Positions 7,263 to 15,055 of a stretch of DNA of 64,000 nt are shown piece by piece. Each line of letters begins with the position of its first letter. Position 1 is the first letter of the stretch. The notes below the pieces were generated by a model that worked only from the letters and a program-made list of their open reading frames with translations, did no database searches and was not told the DNA's origin. The DNA is taken from NCBI GenBank assembly GCA_965246935.1, contig CBDFGC010000006.1, positions 1-64,000 of the forward strand, written 5' to 3'. The position numbers and the translations under genes are program-made. The stretch comes from JAZKFT01 sp965246935 (lineage in GTDB: Bacteria > Bacteroidota > Bacteroidia > Chitinophagales > Chitinophagaceae).

Positions 7263-8237
7263 ATGAAAGCAATAAGAATTAATGAATTTGGCGGACCGGA
7301 AGTATTAAAATTAGAAGAGATAGAACGGCCTGTTCCTGCACCGGATGAAATTTTAGTACACGTATATGCCAGTGGTGTAAACCCTGTCGATTGGGTAGTT
7401 CGTAATGGTGGAAATGATGCGTTAAGACCTTATCTGACCTTACCGATGACGTTAGGCTGGGATGCGGCAGGCATTGTAGCAGAAGCGGGTAGCAACATTA
7501 CAGACTTTCAAAAAGGCGATGAAGTGTACGGCGTTCCTAACTTTCCCGGTAATGGAAGCTACGCAGAATATTGTGCAGCAAAAGCATCTCAGTTTGCCCT
7601 TAAACCTAAGCGTATTAGTTTTATTGAAGCGGCGGGTGTGCCTTTGGCAGCCCTTACCGCATGGACGGGTATGTTTGCGCATGGAAAACTACAGGCAGGG
7701 CAACGCATTTTAATTCAGGGTGCATCCGGCGGTGTAGGAAGCTTTGCCGTACAGTTTGCCAAAGCAAAAGGAGCGTATGTAATTGCCATGGCTTCCACAA
7801 ATAATATAGAGTACATTAGACAACTGGGTGCCGATGAAGTAATTGATTATAAAACGCAGCAATTTGAAACCCTGGTGCACGATATGGACCTTGTGTTAGA
7901 GGCTTCGCCACTTCGGGATAATAATGAGCGGATTAAATCAATCAGCGTATTGAAAGAAGGTGGAATACTGGTAAGCGTGAATGTAGATTTTCCATTTAAT
8001 GATGAAGTGACAGAAGCCCTTGCCAGGAAAGGCGCAAAAGGGGAACTGGCACCTAACCAGCCCAGGCAGGAATGGCTGCAGGAAATAGCACAGTTAATTG
8101 ATGAAGGCAAAGTAAAGGTGCTTGTAAGCAACGTATTTCCGCTGGAACAGGTAGTGGAAGCACACCGGGAAAGTGAAACCTGGCATGTACGTGGTAAATT
8201 AATTTTGGAAATAAGAAAAGAAGATGAACAGGCATGA
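7263..8237 (+). CDS. NADP-dependent zinc-free alcohol dehydrogenase/quinone oxidoreductase (MDR family)
   Basis: 324 residues from ATG 7263; a TTG 21 bp upstream is in frame but lies in the operator palindrome. Medium-chain dehydrogenase/reductase without the zinc ligands: GroES-like N-terminus ('MKAIRINEFGGPEVLKLEEI', 'ASGVNPVDW', 'GWDAAGIVAEAG'), then the nucleotide-binding 'IQGASGGVGSFAVQFAKAKGAYVIA' around residues 150-175. Such enzymes reduce quinones, enals or related electrophiles. It shares a 4-bp ATGA overlap with the AraC gene that follows, so the two form an operon. Confidence 0.9.
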   Translation: MKAIRINEFGGPEVLKLEEIERPVPAPDEILVHVYASGVNPVDWVVRNGGNDALRPYLTLPMTLGWDAAGIVAEAGSNITDFQKGDEVYGVPNFPGNGSYAEYCAAKASQFALKPKRISFIEAAGVPLAALTAWTGMFAHGKLQAGQRILIQGASGGVGSFAVQFAKAKGAYVIAMASTNNIEYIRQLGADEVIDYKTQQFETLVHDMDLVLEASPLRDNNERIKSISVLKEGGILVSVNVDFPFNDEVTEALARKGAKGELAPNQPRQEWLQEIAQLIDEGKVKVLVSNVFPLEQVVEAHRESETWHVRGKLILEIRKEDEQA

Positions 8238-9139
8238 AACATTTTAAAACGATCAGCGAATTTCATCAGTTCAGGGATTTGCCTAAACCGCAACATCCGC
8301 TGATTAGTGTGGTAGATGTGGCAACGGTGCCTCATTTCCATGATGATGAGCCGATGAATATGGTATTTGATTTTTACTCCGTTTCTGTAAAAAGAATGAG
8401 CAACTTCAAAGCCACCTACGGGCAGCAGCCGTTTGACTTTAATGAGGGCATTATGTCGTTCATGGCGCCCAAACAGGTCTTTAGTATTTCAGTTGACAAT
8501 AAAAATGAAGAAGTCAAAAAATCAGGATGGGTGATCTACATTCATCCTGATTTTCTTTGGAATACGCCGCTGGCTACCACCATTAAGCAGTACGACTTTT
8601 GGGATTATGCTTTACATGAAGCCTTATTCCTTTCTGATAACGAGGAAATGATTATCAACAATGTTATCCGAAATATTGAGCAGGAATATTATTCTACTAT
8701 CGACAAGTTCAGTAAGCAAATTATCATATCGCAATTGGAGACGTTGCTGAATTATTCCGAACGGTTTTATAACCGCCAGTTCATCACAAGAGATAAAGCG
8801 GCCCACAACATCCTCCAAAATCTGGAAGCCCTGATAAGCAACTATTTCAGCAGCAATTTGGTGAACCAAGGGCTGCCAACGGTTCAATACATTGCCCAAC
8901 AACTACACCTTTCGCCCAAGTACTTAAGTAGTTTATTAAAATCGCTAACCGGGCAAAATACCCAGCAACACATTCATGAAAAACTAATTGAAAAAGCAAA
9001 AGAAAAATTATCGACCACCCAACTGTCCGTTAGTGAAATTGCGTACGAACTGGGTTTCGAACATTTGCAATCCTTCAGCAAGTTGTTTAAGACAAAAACA
9101 AATTTTTCGCCTTTAGCATTCAGACAGTCTTTTAACTGA
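8234..9139 (+). CDS. AraC family transcriptional regulator
   Basis: 301 residues. The N-terminal sensor half starts 'ISEFHQFRDLPKPQHPLISV', typical of many Bacteroidota AraC proteins. The C-terminal double HTH has 'TVQYIAQQLHLSPKYLSSLL' and 'SVSEIAYELGFEHLQSFSKLF', ending 'KTNFSPLAFRQSFN'. Translationally coupled to the oxidoreductase gene (ATGA overlap). Clear paralogue of 21702-22619, nearly identical over the last 90 residues by eye; that copy also follows an oxidoreductase gene. Probably autoregulates through the palindrome before 7263 (inference). Confidence 0.92.
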   Translation: MKHFKTISEFHQFRDLPKPQHPLISVVDVATVPHFHDDEPMNMVFDFYSVSVKRMSNFKATYGQQPFDFNEGIMSFMAPKQVFSISVDNKNEEVKKSGWVIYIHPDFLWNTPLATTIKQYDFWDYALHEALFLSDNEEMIINNVIRNIEQEYYSTIDKFSKQIIISQLETLLNYSERFYNRQFITRDKAAHNILQNLEALISNYFSSNLVNQGLPTVQYIAQQLHLSPKYLSSLLKSLTGQNTQQHIHEKLIEKAKEKLSTTQLSVSEIAYELGFEHLQSFSKLFKTKTNFSPLAFRQSFN

Positions 9140-9650
9140 AAAATGAGGGTAGACAGAAAACAATCCTTTTTGCTGTAGCCATTGTAACGACTCAATGATT
9201 TGCATTTGCATTTTCATTTTATCAGCTTACAGTAAATGCTTTCATCCGTTGATAGTGGCTGTCCAAAAATAAAGCTCATTGGTTTTGATATGTGAATTTT
9301 GTTGCCCGGCGTAGTTGCTTATTAGGCGAATCTAAAACAACCATCTGGCGCATGTCTCCTGACATGTGCCTGCTTCTTACTTATCTGCGACTATTATGAA
9401 ATTTAGAAAAAAGTAATAGGTAGGCACATGTCAGGAGACATGCGCCAGCGTAGGATTAATGAAGGGCAGGCGACAGAAATTTTGTCACCTGCCTCACTGT
9501 CACCGGAGTCAAAAAGAATTATCTTGCAGCAAATCTTTTATGAACTTTATCTAACCCCTAACTGCAAAACCCGGCATTAGCATTCGCAGCCTGACTCATT
9601 TCCTGCGCATACATCATAGCCTGCTGGCCCGGTTCGGTAGTGCCGAACGG
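9140..9650. other. gene-free spacer with REP hairpin and RAYT-like relic
   Basis: Holds REP-like copy C (9345-9448) followed at 9462-9590 by a diverged version of 5849-5990 (GGCGACAGAAATTTTGTCACC; GCAGCAAATC...; CCCGGCATTAGCAT). No gene seen. Confidence 0.5.
9345..9448. repeat. REP-like inverted hairpin pair, copy C
   Basis: CTGGCGCATGTCTCCTGACA at the left and TAGGCACATGTCAGGAGACA then TGCGCCAG at the right, with the same middle as copies A and B. The least decayed of the three. Confidence 0.8.
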
Positions 9651-9890
9651 GTGCTGCCACGCATGGTCCTGCCCGAAGTAATGAAACTGCATAATCTGGC
9701 CAAGGCTACCCGACCTGCCGCCGACCCGATAACCAACGCACAGCAACAAAAAGAACTGCAACTACAAACCGACTGGTGTGCTGCCCAATGCCGCCAGTTG
9801 GAAAAGAAACTAATTGCTGTACAGCAGCGCTATCAGCAGGCGTATACTTTACTGCAGGTGCTGAATGCTTACGAAGAAAAATTTGGTTAG
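9651..9890 (+). CDS. short open frame, possibly a relic
   Basis: 79 residues, helical and Q/A-rich ('AQQQKELQLQTDWCAAQC', 'AVQQRYQQAYTLLQVLNAYEEKFG'). The frame is open upstream of the ATG as well, back through 'FGSAERVLPRM', which suggests the tail of a longer lost gene. I do not recognise it. From 9891 to 10082 I see no further gene. Confidence 0.25.
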   Translation: MLPRMVLPEVMKLHNLAKATRPAADPITNAQQQKELQLQTDWCAAQCRQLEKKLIAVQQRYQQAYTLLQVLNAYEEKFG

Positions 9891-10082
9891 AACATGGATG
9901 ATAAAAGGAAGATCTGCATAGAAGAACAGCGTTATGCTGCAGAGCAAAAGCAGTAGCGAATGGTTGGGAAGCGCAGTATAAGATTAAATTGCAGATGGCG
10001 AAGTTGAGGAGGGAGGTTGGAGATGGATAACAAAATAATGACGACATTCAATTAAAGCTGTATAGAAGAAACAAAATAATAA

Positions 10083-10934
10083 TTATAAGCCTGTAGATGC
10101 CATGAAATGCTCATTTGCTAATAAACTAAGCTTTAGAACACATTTCCAATAATTATTACCAAACAATCCTTGATCTAATGATATTGATTCTCTAATGCAT
10201 GTTTCGGCTTCAAGTCTTGGAAGTATACCAGCTAATGATCTAAGTTGATTTTTAAATTCTGATAAAACATCATCAGGATTTTCTGCAAAGCGGGCAAGCA
10301 ATCCTAATTTATGGTAATGAGTTGAAATCCTTCTAAAAAAAACTTCTTCAACTTCATCTGGCTTGCTTAATCGATAAGAAACTTCAATATCAAGAGGATT
10401 TATAAAGTTTATATCGGCAAAAAGATACTGCTCTTCTGGAATATAATCTAAATAGTGATTTATAAAAAGCCTTCCATTTGCGCCCTTCCAAAATCTATTC
10501 TTTTTACCATTACATATTGTACAGCTGGGAATTAAATTTTTTGGGTTAACCACAAATTCAATAAATTCAGATTGAGGAAGAGCATGATCAAAGGAACTTA
10601 CTTCGCTTATTGTACAATTAGCACAAGTCGAACGTCGACGATTGTCTGGTGTAGTAGTAAGACTTATTTTTAAGTTCCTCATAGTTGAACTTGAGTAGTC
10701 ATACAGGTTCTCTAAGTCAGTTTTTTCTTCTCTATTTACTAATATTGGGGAAAGCAACTCTAGGGAGTCAGCTTCAAACTGTAAACGATACTCATCAAAT
10801 GCTATAGATATGCGTGGGTTGAGTGAGTTTACTCTTTGTTTATATTTAGAATCGTTTTTCGTAATATGTTTGCTGTTGATAACGTTTTGGTGAAATTCAA
10901 ACGAATCACCGCTATAAGAATTTAGTCTAACCAT
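10083..10934 (-). CDS. HNH endonuclease, partner of the ATPase (Septu PtuB-like)
   Basis: 283 residues. A zinc-finger HNH nuclease core sits near residues 105-150: 'CANCTISEVSSFDHALPQSEF' then 'NPKNLIPSCTICNGKKNRFW'. The two C-x2-C pairs, the D-H pair and N-x8-C-x2-C-N-x-K fit the HNH pattern. The rest has no named domain that I recognise. Its start overlaps the end of the ATPase gene by 8 bp, so the two are co-translated. ATPase followed by HNH nuclease is the layout of the Septu (PtuA/PtuB) anti-phage system, where the complex degrades nucleic acid on infection. Assignment to Septu is inference. Confidence 0.8.
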   Translation of the reverse strand: MVRLNSYSGDSFEFHQNVINSKHITKNDSKYKQRVNSLNPRISIAFDEYRLQFEADSLELLSPILVNREEKTDLENLYDYSSSTMRNLKISLTTTPDNRRRSTCANCTISEVSSFDHALPQSEFIEFVVNPKNLIPSCTICNGKKNRFWKGANGRLFINHYLDYIPEEQYLFADINFINPLDIEVSYRLSKPDEVEEVFFRRISTHYHKLGLLARFAENPDDVLSEFKNQLRSLAGILPRLEAETCIRESISLDQGLFGNNYWKCVLKLSLLANEHFMASTGL

Positions 10935-12915
10935 TTTTTACAGTTTGACTTTTAATAAAAACTCTTGTATTTAAACTTAGAGGCGCAAAGTCTGACTGTA
11001 AAAGTGAAACTATTTCCTCATAAGATTTTCCCTGTGTTACTAATGCACGTATTATTTTTTTATATTGCTTAGGAACTTCCTTATTGCCAAATACCTCGTC
11101 CGTTAATGTAGTTAAATTTTCTCCGAAGCTTTCTAATCCGATTCTTCTAACCGCCACAATTTCATTCTCTCTATCCAAAACAAAAACATTTTTTGAAAGA
11201 AGTTCTCTAATGATTAAAGGTGAATGAGTTGCTATAATACAGTAAGATTTAAATTCTTCTACCAGTTCGTAAATAGTATTCATTAATTGGGAAATAGCAT
11301 TAGGATGCAGATGAGTTTCAGGTTCATCAAAAAGTAATAATGAGTCGTATCGAATATGTGCGATAATTTCAGACATTATGTATAGAACTATATTTTGTCC
11401 TGAACTGAGTTTTCTGCGAACTTTGCTAAACTCTTCAAGTTTAAATTTATAGGAATTGGATGGTGAAGTAATTTCTTCAGGCTCCTTCATTTGAAGAAAT
11501 TCATCAAGTAAACTATCATTGATGAAATTTGAAAGAATGCTTCTCCACCGATCCACTCTTTCGATTTTTTCTATTTTTCGCCATGAAGCATGAAACCGTA
11601 GAACTAAACCCTTTTCTGAAATACTTTCTGTTTCATTTCTTAGCCCGCAATAAATGTAATTAAATGAAGAAGTTTTTTGCGGAAGTTCAAATTTATCGAA
11701 TATACTATACGATACTGCAATTACCTTACTAAACAAAGGTGCTCTAGGAATAAATTTACTATCCTCCTTCTTTGAGATTGAAATTGGTAACGAAGTAATC
11801 AATTGTGTTTTGCCAGTGCCATTTTCTCCTATTAAGGCAAATATCCTGTTAGGTACATTAAGAACATTATTTTTTGTAACGTCCTCATTCTGAAAATCAA
11901 ACGACACTTCTACATCTTGTATAGAATATTTAGGTCTGAATAGGTATTTAAATGAATAAAGATTTGATAGATCATAGCCATATACCTCATACTTTGCTTG
12001 TCTGATAATACGTTCAGCATTATCATTCCTAAGAAGAGAATTAATAAACAGAGAATGTCTTTCAAATTCTTCATGAATATCAGGAAAGAATGCAGTGTCT
12101 CTTAGCGCAAACAATATTCCATTTAAGTTATTTTTGGAAACCTTTTTTAAGTTCTTATAATAATCAATGGTTTGTCCAAGAGAGCAATATTCCTCATCCA
12201 AATTGGTAAATTTATCAGAAATGACATCAGAAGTAACATATATATTCTTGTGTATAATCTTTATTGGGCCAATTTTGCTTGAATCTGATTTTGAATTGTA
12301 ATAAAATAGATCGAAATAAGTTCTTGCTTGATAATCATTCCACCCACTATTAAAGACAAGTACAAAAGAAGGAAATACTGAGGGTGTATTATGTGAAGAA
12401 TAATGATCAGAACGACCGGTAGGTTGGGTAACTACAAAAAAGGGAATAGTATTCTTCTTTATGTCAAGTGGAACATTCTCATTTGCTAATCCAGATTGAA
12501 TTTTGTATACAGGTAGATCATTTACAGTGTCACTAACACCAAGTGTAAAGCCATATTTTTGAATGTATGGTAGTATTGTTAAAGTGAATTTTATTATTTC
12601 ATCTTCGTTCAATCTAATCTTCGGACTAACTGTAGCTTCTACAAACTTATTATAAGAGTCATCGTCTTCGAGTAATTTTAATCTATCAAAGAATAGGAAG
12701 TCTTCATCCCAATCGTCATTGTTGATTGTATGCTGTTTGATATCATCGTATGCATTTGTAAATCTTGGATCTAATGAAGGCATAGATCTCAAATTCCAAA
12801 TAGAATTTAAAAAAGGTAAGTAACTTAGATCTGTTGTGTTTTGACCAAATGCGTTTGATTCTTTTCGAAGAACATTAAATAAGTCTTCTTTTTCTCGTTT
12901 TGGTAAACTCAGCAT
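10927..12915 (-). CDS. AAA/ABC-type ATPase with N-terminal extension (Septu PtuA-like)
   Basis: 662 residues. ABC-like ATPase core in the C-terminal half: Walker A 'ALIGENGTGKTQLI' near residue 360, signature 'KLSSGQNIVLYIMSEI' near 503, Walker B 'LLLFDEPETHLHP' near 527 with D-E followed by H. The first ~350 residues precede the ATPase, unlike typical PtuA, whose Walker A lies near the N-terminus. Their start ('LPFLNSIWNLRSMPSLDPRF', 'DIKQHTINNDDW') resembles the AbiJ-type N-terminal domains found on other defence proteins (from memory, not verified). Operonic with the HNH gene. Nuclear-acid-sensing defence ATPase is the likely role. Confidence 0.8.
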   Translation of the reverse strand: MLSLPKREKEDLFNVLRKESNAFGQNTTDLSYLPFLNSIWNLRSMPSLDPRFTNAYDDIKQHTINNDDWDEDFLFFDRLKLLEDDDSYNKFVEATVSPKIRLNEDEIIKFTLTILPYIQKYGFTLGVSDTVNDLPVYKIQSGLANENVPLDIKKNTIPFFVVTQPTGRSDHYSSHNTPSVFPSFVLVFNSGWNDYQARTYFDLFYYNSKSDSSKIGPIKIIHKNIYVTSDVISDKFTNLDEEYCSLGQTIDYYKNLKKVSKNNLNGILFALRDTAFFPDIHEEFERHSLFINSLLRNDNAERIIRQAKYEVYGYDLSNLYSFKYLFRPKYSIQDVEVSFDFQNEDVTKNNVLNVPNRIFALIGENGTGKTQLITSLPISISKKEDSKFIPRAPLFSKVIAVSYSIFDKFELPQKTSSFNYIYCGLRNETESISEKGLVLRFHASWRKIEKIERVDRWRSILSNFINDSLLDEFLQMKEPEEITSPSNSYKFKLEEFSKVRRKLSSGQNIVLYIMSEIIAHIRYDSLLLFDEPETHLHPNAISQLMNTIYELVEEFKSYCIIATHSPLIIRELLSKNVFVLDRENEIVAVRRIGLESFGENLTTLTDEVFGNKEVPKQYKKIIRALVTQGKSYEEIVSLLQSDFAPLSLNTRVFIKSQTVKNG

Positions 12916-13268
12916 AATTTAATCTTGTTAGATACAAATCAAACATCCGTATTTTCTGTTTCATATTATCAGGCCCAGTTCAGCTTATAAATACTTTTAT
13001 TAAACAGAATTCTATAAATGAAGTTTATAAAGGTGGGCTAATATAGAGAAAAAGATATTGATTTTCATTTTCTAATAACACTCCGCATAGGTAGGTGTCC
13101 CCTCTCTTCAAAGGTGCAAAATATGAAGCTTTCAATATCATTCAGCCTTCCACACATTTGCGCATCTTACGCAACAGAATAATAGAATACTTACATTTAA
13201 TGTTCAGCCCACCATCGTGTCTCACGAAGGTGTATGCCGAACCGCTTAGATTTGTGTAATTTCAAATC
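12916..13268. other. divergent intergenic region between two ATPase modules
   Basis: 353 bp, A/T-rich. Must contain the promoters of the minus-strand ATPase/HNH pair and of the plus-strand AAA/DUF4276 pair. No repeat, gene or clear promoter consensus seen. Confidence 0.4.
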
Positions 13269-14342
13269 ATGTCCATTGCATCCATCCGCATACAGAATTT
13301 TAAGTCCATCCGTGATTCGGGTGAGGTGCCGCTTACGCCGGTATATGTGTTGATTGGAGCCAATGGTGCAGGCAAGAGCAATTTTATCCAGTTCTTTAAA
13401 CTGCTGCATATCATTTACAACCGGGAACTGCAACTGTATGTAGCCCGCAATGGCCGGGCCGATAATTTCCTTCACTTTGGCAGAAAAGTATCGAAGTTCA
13501 TCAGCGGGCAGCTCATATTTGATAATGACTTTCGTAACGAATACGCTTTTACACTGGTACCCGATCAGGCCGGCAATCTCATTTTTTCTGAGGAGTGGAG
13601 TAATAATAGCAGGAATATGGTTTCTTTAGTTTCGGCCGGTGCAACGGAGAGCAAATTAAAAGGAGATGGTCATCAGTGGAAATACCTGAGTGGTTCTATG
13701 AAGTCGCTGCGGGTGTTTCACTTTCACGACACCAGTGCTACGGCTACCATGAAACAGCCTGCCAACACACAGGATTATGCTTACCTGCATGAAGACGGTG
13801 GAAACATTGCTGCCTTCCTTTACCGGCTACAGGAAACCGAACCGCAGGTATTCGCACTCATTGAAAGAGTGATTCAGTCCATTGCTCCTTTTTTTGACCG
13901 CTTTTATCTGCAGCCCGATGAAATTAACCCGCAGCAAATTTTTCTGCGCTGGCGGGAGAAAGGGTATGATTCCCTTTTTACCGCACACAACCTTTCCGAT
14001 GGTACGCTACGGATGGTTTGCCTGGCAACGCTGTTGTTACAACCCGGCCCACCAGCCACCATCATTATAGATGAGCCGGAACTGGGGTTGCACCCTTTTG
14101 CCATTTCTAAAATAGCAGGCTTACTATTGAGTGTGCCGGAAACCACGCAAGTTATTATCTCTACGCAGTCGGTGAACGTGGTGAATGAATTTAGTGCTGA
14201 CGATGTAATTGTGGTGCAGCGGGAAGATAACAATGAAACAACCTTTACCCGGCAGTCGGAAGAAACGCTGAAAGCCTGGCTGGAAGAATACGCATTGGGC
14301 GAACTGTGGGAGAAAAATGTGTTGGGAGGCCGCCCCCGATGA
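13269..14342 (+). CDS. AAA family ATPase (AAA_21/OLD-like), partner of DUF4276 protein
   Basis: 357 residues. 'IRIQNFKSIRDSG' start and Walker A 'LIGANGAGKSNFIQFF' near residue 30; ABC-type signature 'HNLSDGTLRM' near 242; Walker B 'TIIIDEPELGLHP' near 265; then 'VIISTQSVNVVNEF', the switch-like strand. This is the architecture of overcoming-lysogenization-defect (OLD)-type ATPases used in several phage-defence pairs such as PARIS AriA. It shares a 4-bp ATGA overlap with the DUF4276 gene, so the two act together. Target unknown. Confidence 0.85.
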   Translation: MSIASIRIQNFKSIRDSGEVPLTPVYVLIGANGAGKSNFIQFFKLLHIIYNRELQLYVARNGRADNFLHFGRKVSKFISGQLIFDNDFRNEYAFTLVPDQAGNLIFSEEWSNNSRNMVSLVSAGATESKLKGDGHQWKYLSGSMKSLRVFHFHDTSATATMKQPANTQDYAYLHEDGGNIAAFLYRLQETEPQVFALIERVIQSIAPFFDRFYLQPDEINPQQIFLRWREKGYDSLFTAHNLSDGTLRMVCLATLLLQPGPPATIIIDEPELGLHPFAISKIAGLLLSVPETTQVIISTQSVNVVNEFSADDVIVVQREDNNETTFTRQSEETLKAWLEEYALGELWEKNVLGGRPR

Positions 14343-15000
14343 AAACGCTTTACATAATGGTGGAAGGCCCCACTGAAGAAGAATTTGTAAATAGTTCGTT
14401 AGCGGCTTACCTGAAAGGATTTGGAATTGACAATGCCGTACCCATCTTGCTGGAAACCAGTCCTGGCTACTTTGGTGGAGATATTACGTTTGCCCGCTAT
14501 CTGTTGAATGCTGAAAAATTGCTCCTTTCTGACCAAACGGTTTGGTTACTTCCCTAATTGATTATTACGAGTTGCGAAGTGATTTTCCTGGCTCTGATGC
14601 CGCTATGGCTATAGAAAATAAAATGGACAGCGTACAATACCTGGAAGACCAGCTACGGCTTGTTATTGCCAACGATAGATTCATCCCTTATATTCAGTTA
14701 CATGAATTTGAGGGCGTGTTGTTCAGCGACATCCGGGGGTTTGATTACATACGCTCTATCAAGCCAAAAGAAAAAGCTACTATCCGGTATATCATCAATC
14801 ACTACCCAAACCCTGAACTCATTAACGATGGAAAAACATCTGCCCCTTCTGTACGGCTGGCAAGCCTGATTTCCCGGTATAAGAAAACATTTCATGGGCC
14901 CATCATTGCACTGGAAAACGGTATGCAGCCTGTATTGAGAAAATGTACCAGATTTAAAAATTGGGTAGATACGATAGTCGATAAGTTCAGCGATTTATAA
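14339..15000 (+). CDS. DUF4276 family protein, apparent frameshift
   Basis: Starts ATG 14339 ('MKTLYIMVEGPTEEEFVN', the TOPRIM-like G-x-T/E-E start of DUF4276). The frame stops at 14557, but from 14542 the next frame continues with the family's middle ('VTSLIDYYELRSDFPG') and end ('QLHEFEGVLFSD', 'TSAPSVRLASLI', 'GLxxIR'-like segment) to 15000. One T missing in the run at 14541-14543 restores a single protein of about 220 residues reading 'QTVLVTSLIDYY'. DUF4276 proteins usually sit beside an AAA ATPase as here and are suspected defence effectors (inference). Confidence 0.8.
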
Positions 15001-15055
15001 CTATTACCGGTAACATAAGAATACCAGAGACTCTGCGTGGAAAACGCAAAAACAA

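Noticed and set aside
9706..10047. 113-residue minus-strand frame
   Set aside because: Antisense to the more plausible 9651-9890 frame; no recognisable domain.
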